A stretch of DNA of 58,443 nt, from positions 46,981-105,423 of the forward strand of contig KV835910.1 in NCBI GenBank assembly GCA_001838165.1, read 5' to 3'. Shown in pieces: positions 50,325 through 58,443 of this stretch (position 1 is its first letter; each line of letters starts with the position of its first letter). The notes under the pieces were generated by a model. The model made no database searches. It saw nothing but the letters and a program-made list of their open reading frames with translations, and had not been told where the DNA came from. Origin of the DNA: Actinomyces sp. HMSC035G02. GTDB lineage: Bacteria; Actinomycetota; Actinomycetes; Actinomycetales; Actinomycetaceae. Both the position numbers and the translations under genes were made by a program.

Positions 50325-51359
50325 ATGATTTTTCGCCCCGTCTTTCACTTGGCCCTCCTGGGCATCATCGCCGTGCTCGGCGCGCTCTTCGTGTTCCTGT
50401 CGGCCAAGCGCGCCACCCGCCGCCACGTCATGGACGTCCTGCGTCGTTTCCTCATCGTCGTCACAGTCATCATCATGGGTGCCGGCCCGTCGATTCCCGG
50501 CGAGGCCCAGGAAGTGACCTCGACCCTCGAGGTCTACTTCGTCATCGACCGCACCGGTTCCATGGCCGCCGAGGACTGGGACGGCAACAAGCCCCGTATC
50601 GACGGCGTGCGCAACGACGTCGCGATCATGATGAACATCCTCACCGGCTCGCGTTTCTCCATCATGTCCTGGGACTCGAAGGTCCACACGGACCTGCCGC
50701 TGACTTCCGACGCGTCCGCGGTCGTCGCGTACATGGATTCCTTCGACCGCGAGCTCTCCAGCTCCTCCCAGGGATCGTCGGTGAACCGACCCGCCCAAGA
50801 CCTCGCCAAGCTCCTGAAGAAGAACAAGGAACGCCACCCCCAGAACGTGCGCGCCCTCTTCGTCTTCTCCGACGGCGAGACCTCCAACCAGAACCACTGG
50901 ACCAGCGCGCCCTCCGGTGAGGCCAGCGACTGGGATGCCGTGAAGGAGTACATCGACGGCGGCCTCATCCTCGGCTACGGCACCGAGGAAGGCGGTCCCA
51001 TGAAGGTCCTGCGCCTGGGCGACAGCGGCTCCCAGAGCGGTGGTGAACCCGAGTACATCCACGACTCCTCGCAGCCCGGTGACCCGATCGCCATTTCGAA
51101 GATCGACGAGGCCGCTCTGAAGGATGTCGCCTCACGCGTGGGCATCGACTACGTGCACTCGCCCGACAAGTCTGCGATCGAATCGCACGCGCGTTCCATG
51201 TTCGACAAGGCGTCGACGCTCGCCGAGTCGCGCAACCTGAAAGACACGTACCGCTACATCATCTGGCCTTTCGCGCTCCTACTCGGGGGTCTCCTCGCGT
51301 GGGAGGGTGCCACGCTGGCGCTGCGCGCCCAACAGTTGAGGAACTCCCATGCCATCTGA
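50325..51359 (+). CDS. Membrane-anchored von Willebrand A protein (BatB-like)
   Basis: This is a 344-residue protein with helices near residues 7-27 and 42-57, a vWA domain beginning VYFVIDRTGSMAAEDW (DxTxS form of the metal site) and a late helix (YIIWPFALLLGGLLAW). It starts one base after the preceding stop. Two vWA proteins in a row, of different length and metal-site sequence, are typical of BatA/BatB. The end overlaps the next gene by 11 bp. Confidence 0.88.
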   Translation: MIFRPVFHLALLGIIAVLGALFVFLSAKRATRRHVMDVLRRFLIVVTVIIMGAGPSIPGEAQEVTSTLEVYFVIDRTGSMAAEDWDGNKPRIDGVRNDVAIMMNILTGSRFSIMSWDSKVHTDLPLTSDASAVVAYMDSFDRELSSSSQGSSVNRPAQDLAKLLKKNKERHPQNVRALFVFSDGETSNQNHWTSAPSGEASDWDAVKEYIDGGLILGYGTEEGGPMKVLRLGDSGSQSGGEPEYIHDSSQPGDPIAISKIDEAALKDVASRVGIDYVHSPDKSAIESHARSMFDKASTLAESRNLKDTYRYIIWPFALLLGGLLAWEGATLALRAQQLRNSHAI

Positions 51360-52389
51360 GAACTCGCAGCACGAAGCAGACCTCCTCCCCTTTGGCGCGC
51401 CCCAGGTCGATCCCGTCGATCCCTCCGTTCGTGCGAAGCTCGCCAAGGCCTCGTCGGGTAAGCAGAAGATCGAGCGCAACCCGCGGGCGCTGCGCCCGCT
51501 GTGGTACTCAATCCCGATCCTCGTCATTGTGCTGACCGTCGCCGCGTACCTGATCGGCCTCTCGCTCTGGTCGCGCTCGTCCCTGAGCCACTGGAAGGCG
51601 CAGGAATACGACGTCGCCCTGACGGGCTACGAAGGTCAGATGACGTGGACGAAGATCGGCATTGAGCGCTGGGTTGCGCACTACAACCGCGGCACCACTC
51701 TCGTGCGTCAGGGGCAGACCGACGAGGGCGTGACGGAGCTGCGTACCGCCTTCGACCTCGTCCCCAAGGCCACCGAGGTCAAGCCCGGCCGACTCGAGCC
51801 CTTCTCCTACGAATGCCGCGTTCGCGTCAACCTCGCTATCGGCATCGAGATTCAGGGCGACGCGCAGGCTGCCGCCGGCTCGTACGCAGGTGCCGCGACG
51901 ACATACCAGGAAGCCGAAGACACGGTCGCCCCCTGTCAGACGGCCTCCAACTCCAGCCAGAACCAGTCCGACCAGAACCAGTCCGACAACAAGGACCAGT
52001 CGGGCAACCAGAACCAGTCCGGCGATCAGCAGCAGTCTGGCAACAAGTCCGATAACCCCGCCGACCAGAACAAGGAACGCGTCGAGGACAAAAAGCAGAA
52101 GGCTGAGGAGCAGTCCCAGGAGCAGGGCGACCAGCAGAAGGACCAGCAGAAGGACCAGCAGCAGGATCAGCAGAAGGATCAGCAGAAGGACCAGCAGGAC
52201 AAGGGATCGAAGGATCAGCAGACGAACCCGAGTCCCAGCCCGAGCCCCACGCCGAACCCCTACGAGGGGGAGACCCCGGCCGAGAAGCAGCGCCGCGAGG
52301 AGCTGCAGCACAAGAACGATCAGCGCAACAAGGACCAGCGCTACAAGGAGGACGACCGCCGCAGCGGCAACCCGAATGGCGCCTGGTGA
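51349..52389 (+). CDS. TPR-like protein with Gln/Lys/Asp repeats (BatC-like)
   Basis: This is a 346-residue protein: a cytosolic start, one membrane helix near residues 50-72 (YSIPILVIVLTVAAYLIGLSL), then a TPR-like region (VAHYNRGTTLVRQGQTDEGV, then TELRTAFDLVP). From about residue 200 the sequence is low-complexity: NQSDQNQSDN, then repeats of QQKDQ and a Pro-Ser stretch. A single membrane helix plus TPR, last in a MoxR/vWA operon, fits BatC. The repeats are encoded by near-identical 9-18 bp DNA units, so length variation between strains is likely. Confidence 0.82.
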   Translation: MPSENSQHEADLLPFGAPQVDPVDPSVRAKLAKASSGKQKIERNPRALRPLWYSIPILVIVLTVAAYLIGLSLWSRSSLSHWKAQEYDVALTGYEGQMTWTKIGIERWVAHYNRGTTLVRQGQTDEGVTELRTAFDLVPKATEVKPGRLEPFSYECRVRVNLAIGIEIQGDAQAAAGSYAGAATTYQEAEDTVAPCQTASNSSQNQSDQNQSDNKDQSGNQNQSGDQQQSGNKSDNPADQNKERVEDKKQKAEEQSQEQGDQQKDQQKDQQQDQQKDQQKDQQDKGSKDQQTNPSPSPSPTPNPYEGETPAEKQRREELQHKNDQRNKDQRYKEDDRRSGNPNGAW

Positions 52390-52469
52390 GGGCTGCGACC
52401 CCGTCTCACTTTCGCTGTGACGTGCACCCATAAAACACCGCGGTGGCCCGGCAGGCCGCCAAACACCGA

Positions 52470-52475
52470 TAGGCT
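52470..52475 (+). promoter_or_regulatory. -10 element of purD, leaderless arrangement
   Basis: TAGGCT ends 6 bases before the GTG start of purD, with no ribosome site between. The spacing matches that of the other apparently leaderless genes here. Confidence 0.4.
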
Positions 52476-52481
52476 TGAATT

Positions 52482-53816
52482 GTGAAGGTTCTTCTCGTTG
52501 GTAACGGGGGTCGCGAACACGCGATCGCCCGTGCGCTTGTACGAACGTCCACCCCCGAGCATCCCGTGTCGCTGGTCGTCCAGGCGGGTAACCCCGCGCT
52601 GGAGCAGCTGGGTCGCTCCCTGACCATGGATCCCCTGGACCCGAAGGACGTCGTCCGTCGCGCCACGTCCGAGAACGTCGACCTCGTGGTCGTCGGCCCC
52701 GAGGCCCCGCTCGTCGCGGGCGTCGCGGATGCGGTCCTGGACTACGGAATCCCCGTGTTTGGCCCGACGAAGGATGCGGCGCGCCTCGAGGCTTCCAAGT
52801 CTTTCGCGAAGCAGGTCATGGCCGATGCCGGCGTGGCCACGGCTCGCGCCTTCACGTGCACCACGATGGACGAGGTCGAGGCCGCCTTCGATGACCTGGG
52901 TGCCCCCTACGTCGTGAAGGATGACGCGCTCGCCGCCGGCAAGGGCGTCGTCGTGACCACCGACCGCGCCCAGGCCTCGGAGCACGCGCGCGCCTGCCTG
53001 TCGCGCGACGGGGGAGCGGTCGTCATCGAGGACTACCTCGACGGCCCCGAGGTCTCCCTGTTCTGTTTCGCCGACGGCGCCACCGTCGTGCCGCTGCAGC
53101 CCGCGCAGGACTTCAAGCGCGTGGGCGACGGCAACGAGGGCCCGAACACGGGCGGCATGGGCGCCTACAGCCCCCTCCCGTGGCTCCCCGAAGAGGCCAC
53201 GCAGCGCATCGTCGACGAGGTCGCCCAACCCGTTATCACCGAGATGGCGCGTCGCGGCACCCCCTTCCGTGGCCTCCTGTACTGCGGCCTCGCGATGACC
53301 TCGAAAGGCATCCGCGTCGTCGAATTCAACGTGCGTTTCGGCGATCCGGAGACCCAGGCGGTCCTCGAGCGCCTCGACTCCCCGCTGGCTCCCATCCTGT
53401 ACGCGGCCGCGACCGGCACCCTGGCGAAGGTCCCCGCCCCCGTGTGGAGTCAGGACGCTGCCGTCACGGTCGTCATGGCCTCGGGCGGCTACCCGGGCCC
53501 CACGGATACCGGACATGAGATCACCGGTATCGAAGCGGCCGAGGAGCTCGACGGCGTCCACGTCATCCACGCCGGCACGTCCGAGGAGATCACCGACGAC
53601 CCGACAGACGTCGCGGCGGGATGCTGCGGCTTCGAGCCGACCTACGCGCTGGTGAACTCCGGCGGCCGAGTCCTTGACGTCGTCGCCCGCGCGGCCACTC
53701 TCGACGAGGCCCGTGCCCTGGCCTACCGGGGCGTCGACCTCATCCACTTCGACGGGGAACACCACCGCAGCGACATCGCGACGTGGCCCGCCGACCTGGT
53801 CGTCACCCTCGACTGA
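52482..53816 (+). CDS. purD: Phosphoribosylamine-glycine ligase (GAR synthetase)
   Basis: This 444-residue ATP-grasp enzyme joins glycine to phosphoribosylamine, the second step of purine synthesis. The start KVLLVGNGGREHAIARAL and the segments VVGPEAPLVAGVAD, PYVVKDDALAAGKGV and RFGDPETQAVL are diagnostic. Start is GTG 52482. It opens the second purine block and is followed after 19 bp by purC. It acts directly on the product of PurF (16.0 kb). Confidence 0.96.
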   Translation: MKVLLVGNGGREHAIARALVRTSTPEHPVSLVVQAGNPALEQLGRSLTMDPLDPKDVVRRATSENVDLVVVGPEAPLVAGVADAVLDYGIPVFGPTKDAARLEASKSFAKQVMADAGVATARAFTCTTMDEVEAAFDDLGAPYVVKDDALAAGKGVVVTTDRAQASEHARACLSRDGGAVVIEDYLDGPEVSLFCFADGATVVPLQPAQDFKRVGDGNEGPNTGGMGAYSPLPWLPEEATQRIVDEVAQPVITEMARRGTPFRGLLYCGLAMTSKGIRVVEFNVRFGDPETQAVLERLDSPLAPILYAAATGTLAKVPAPVWSQDAAVTVVMASGGYPGPTDTGHEITGIEAAEELDGVHVIHAGTSEEITDDPTDVAAGCCGFEPTYALVNSGGRVLDVVARAATLDEARALAYRGVDLIHFDGEHHRSDIATWPADLVVTLD

Positions 53817-53835
53817 GAACCCACTGAGGAGCATC

Positions 53836-54837
53836 ATGACCACCACCCTCTACGGCTGGACCCCGCTGAGCGCGGGCAAGGTCCGCGACATCTACGCTCC
53901 CGACGAGGCCGTGGTCGGCCCCGCGCCGCAGACCGCCACCCCGGCGGGCCGCCCGCGCCATGCGAAGGCGGGACCGGAGGCACTCCTCATGGTGACCTCG
54001 GATCGCATCAGCGCCTACGACTACGTCCTGCCCACGCTGATCCCCGGCAAGGGCGCGGTCCTCAACCAGCTCGCCATTTGGTGGATGGGCCAGCTGCGTC
54101 CCCTCGTGGAAAACCACCTGCTGGCCGTCGGCACGAAGGCCCCGGCCGAGGCCTCGCGCGCCCTGGAGGGTGCCCAGCCCACGCGCTTCACGGTGCCCGC
54201 CGAGGTGGACGGGCGCGCGGTCGTGTGCCGCAGCCTGCACATGATTCCCATCGAGTGCGTGGTGCGCGGCTACCTGACCGGCTCCGGCCTGGCCGAGTAC
54301 CGCCAGTCCGGTTCCGTGTGCGGCATCGCTCTGCCGGAGGGGCTGACCGAGGCCTCGCGCCTCGAGGAGCCGATCTTCACGCCGGCCGCGAAGGCGGAGC
54401 TGGGCGAACACGACGAGAACATCACCTTCGAGCAGACCGTCGAGCGCATCGGCGAGGAGCTCGCGACCGCGATCCGCGACCTGTCGATCGCCCTGTACCG
54501 GGCCGCCCGTGATATCGCCGCCGAGCGCGGCATCATCATCGCGGACACCAAGTTCGAGTTCGGCATCGACGTGACCACGGGTGCGCTCGTGCTCGCCGAC
54601 GAGATCCTCACGCCCGATTCCTCGCGTTTCTGGCCCGCCGACCAGTGGGTGGAGGGCCAGGTCGCGCCCAGCTTCGACAAGCAGTACGTGCGCGACTGGC
54701 TGGTCTCCGAGCAGTCCGGCTGGGACCGCTCCTCGGGCACCAACCCGCCCGCGCTGCCCGAATCCGTGGCCGCCGCGACCGCCGCGCGCTACGTCGAGGC
54801 ATACCGCCGACTCACCGGGTCGGACCCCATCCTGTAA
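53836..54837 (+). CDS. purC: SAICAR synthetase with an unusual N-terminal insertion
   Basis: This 333-residue enzyme condenses CAIR with aspartate. SAGKVRDIY, VTSDRISAYDYVLPTLIPGK, VVRGYLTGSG and ADTKFEFGID are the conserved parts. Between IY (residue 20) and LLMVTSD there is an extra segment of about 25 residues (22-48, starting PDEAVVGPAPQT). In typical PurC proteins only a few residues link these strands. The insertion begins with a GACGAGGCC motif. GAGGAG lies a few bases before ATG 53836; the upstream frame over purD is rejected. Confidence 0.95.
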   Translation: MTTTLYGWTPLSAGKVRDIYAPDEAVVGPAPQTATPAGRPRHAKAGPEALLMVTSDRISAYDYVLPTLIPGKGAVLNQLAIWWMGQLRPLVENHLLAVGTKAPAEASRALEGAQPTRFTVPAEVDGRAVVCRSLHMIPIECVVRGYLTGSGLAEYRQSGSVCGIALPEGLTEASRLEEPIFTPAAKAELGEHDENITFEQTVERIGEELATAIRDLSIALYRAARDIAAERGIIIADTKFEFGIDVTTGALVLADEILTPDSSRFWPADQWVEGQVAPSFDKQYVRDWLVSEQSGWDRSSGTNPPALPESVAAATAARYVEAYRRLTGSDPIL

Positions 54838-54901
54838 ATAGACTTGCCCGCCGGGCAAGATGCACGGCGGGATCCTCACCAACAACACAAGGAGGAACGC
54901 C

Positions 54902-55183
54902 GTGGGGCGAATCATCGTGGAAGTGATGCCGAAGCCGGAGATCCTGGATCCCCAGGGTAAGGCTGTCGGTTCGGCGCTGCCCAGGCTCGGAATCACGAGC
55001 TTCGAGGCCGTGCGCCAGGGTAAGTGCTTCCACCTGAGCGTGGACGGTCCCGTCACCGACGAGCTCCTGGACCAGGCCCGCAAGGCCGCCGAAGAGGTCC
55101 TGTCCAACCCGATCATCGAGGACGTCGTGCGCGTCGAGGCCATCGACGAGGCCGACGCCCGTTACGCGGGAGGCGCGCAGTGA
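54902..55183 (+). CDS. purS: FGAM synthase subunit PurS
   Basis: This is a 93-residue small subunit bridging PurQ and PurL in the three-part FGAM synthase. [33 protein letters not shown] and the helix [20 protein letters not shown] are typical. GTG 54902 has AAGGAGG six bases upstream; its stop overlaps the purQ GTG by 4 bp. It forms one complex with the next two gene products. Confidence 0.95.
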   Translation: MGRIIVEVMPKPEILDPQGKAVGSALPRLGITSFEAVRQGKCFHLSVDGPVTDELLDQARKAAEEVLSNPIIEDVVRVEAIDEADARYAGGAQ

Positions 55184-55887
55184 CCCGCATTGGAGTCGTC
55201 ACCTTCCCCGGCACCCTCGACGACCGCGACGCCGCCCGCGCGGTTGAAATCGCGGGCGCGCAGGCCGTGTCCCTGTGGCACAAGGACGCCGACCTGCACG
55301 GCGTCGACGCGGTCGTCATCCCCGGCGGCTTCTCCTACGGCGACTACCTGCGCTGCGGCGCGATCGCGGCGACCGCTCCCGTCATGAGCGAAATCGTGCG
55401 CGAAGCCGGACGAGGCCTGCCCGTCCTGGGCATCTGCAACGGTTTCCAGGTCCTGTGCGAGTCGCACCTGCTGCCCGGCGCGCTCATCCGCAACGACCAC
55501 CAGAAGTTCCTGTGCCGCGACCAGGTGCTGCGCATCGAGAACGCGGACACCGCGTGGACGCGCGCATACAGCGCCGGTGACACCATCACGGTTCCCCTCA
55601 AGAACGGCGAAGGCAACTTCCAGGCGTCCCCCGCCGAGCTCGAACGGCTCGAGGGTGAAGGCCGCGTCGTGTTCCGCTACGTCGACTTCAACCCCAACGG
55701 AAGCGCCAACGACATCGCGGGCGTCACCAACGATGCGGGCAACGTCGTCGGCCTCATGCCCCACCCCGAGCACGCGACCGAGGCCGGCTTCGGCCCGCTC
55801 TCCCTCGGCCCCGACGGCGCCAGCCACCACGGCGGCACCGACGGCCTGGGCATCTTCCGTTCCGTCCTCGCATCCCTCGTCGGCTGA
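55180..55887 (+). CDS. purQ: FGAM synthase glutaminase subunit PurQ
   Basis: This 235-residue class I glutamine amidotransferase supplies ammonia to PurL. The oxyanion strand is [11 protein letters not shown], the nucleophile cysteine is in [10 protein letters not shown], and the His-x-Glu pair is in GLMPHPEHA. Start GTG 55180 overlaps the purS stop. Length is normal for stand-alone PurQ. Confidence 0.96.
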   Translation: MTRIGVVTFPGTLDDRDAARAVEIAGAQAVSLWHKDADLHGVDAVVIPGGFSYGDYLRCGAIAATAPVMSEIVREAGRGLPVLGICNGFQVLCESHLLPGALIRNDHQKFLCRDQVLRIENADTAWTRAYSAGDTITVPLKNGEGNFQASPAELERLEGEGRVVFRYVDFNPNGSANDIAGVTNDAGNVVGLMPHPEHATEAGFGPLSLGPDGASHHGGTDGLGIFRSVLASLVG

Positions 55888-55956
55888 CGACGCCACCGCG
55901 CCCTCACCCGTGAGGGAGCCCCGGCCTCGTCCCAGACCTTTCGAATGGAAACACGA

Positions 55957-58314
<2,358 letters not shown>

Positions 58315-58334
58315 GTATCTGCGTTGTAGCGCTG

Positions 58335-58362
58335 GGGGCGCGGGCCTGCGGGCCCGCGCCCC
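58335..58362 (+). terminator. Hairpin after purL
   Basis: A 12-bp perfect GC stem with a TGCG loop lies 20 bp after the purL stop. There is no T-run. It is probably the end of the purD-purC-purS-purQ-purL transcript. Confidence 0.6.
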
Positions 58363-58443
58363 TGTGCTGTGTTGTTGCTTGTGGCGCCGCTGCTGCTTGT
58401 GGCCCCACGGGTGTTCCGGGCGCCGGAGGGCCCGGCCGCCCGC

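Overview
The window is high-G+C DNA with the gene content and compact operon style of an Actinomycetota chromosome. The DUF3073 protein, the split PurS/PurQ/PurL enzyme, GTP-type PEP carboxykinase, Holin-X/DUF3618 pair, LAXTG-type surface protein and septum-formation lipoproteins together suggest an Actinomyces/Schaalia-like host. That genus-level guess is an inference; no 16S gene is present. No CRISPR array or phage was seen, and only one IS fragment, at the left edge.

Layout. 1-2.8 kb: visibly lower-G+C accessory patch with the end of an ISL3-type IS, a MerR regulator coupled to a carboxymuconolactone-decarboxylase-like protein, a probable gene remnant and an unrecognised 361-aa protein with an internal repeat. 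3.0-13.2 kb: tRNA-Gly, a Nudix hydrolase, a TetR regulator, thioredoxin, a GNAT enzyme, a MacAB-like efflux operon, MutY, a TM2 protein, dCTP deaminase, a conserved unknown and a solo molbindin. 13.3-19.2 kb: a membrane Fe-S reductase divergent from purF-purM, then DUF3073. 19.4-25.8 kb: a DUF3618/Holin-X pair, a degenerate ABC-ATPase-like protein, a DnaQ-BRCT exonuclease, a sortase-anchored adhesin-like protein and a three-tRNA operon. 25.8-32.2 kb: an MscS channel with a very long tail, MsrB, an EamA exporter, a repeat-rich gap between convergent genes, and a Bcr/CflA-type transporter. 32.4-39.4 kb: the most unusual locus, three tandem genes that fuse ADP-ribosylglycohydrolase (ARH) and PfkB-kinase domains. 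39.4-46.7 kb: tRNA-Lys, a conserved unknown, a MutT1-like protein, two septum-formation lipoproteins, a Pit/DUF47 phosphate module and pckG. 46.9-52.4 kb: a MoxR/Bat-type operon. 52.5-58.3 kb: purD-purC-purS-purQ-purL.

How the genes work together. Purine synthesis is represented by seven genes in two blocks 34 kb apart. Redox and repair functions (thioredoxin, MsrB, MutY, Nudix enzymes, Dcd, exonuclease) are scattered. The ARH-PfkB operon holds one gene whose ARH and kinase motifs are both intact, followed by two paralogues that have lost those motifs. This resembles an enzyme accompanied by pseudoenzyme partners and is the best candidate for an undescribed system. Two repeat phenomena also stand out. 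A GACGAGGCC motif recurs in gaps and in poorly conserved protein loops. A mirrored array of 19-bp units lies next to a 21-bp inverted repeat between two convergent genes.
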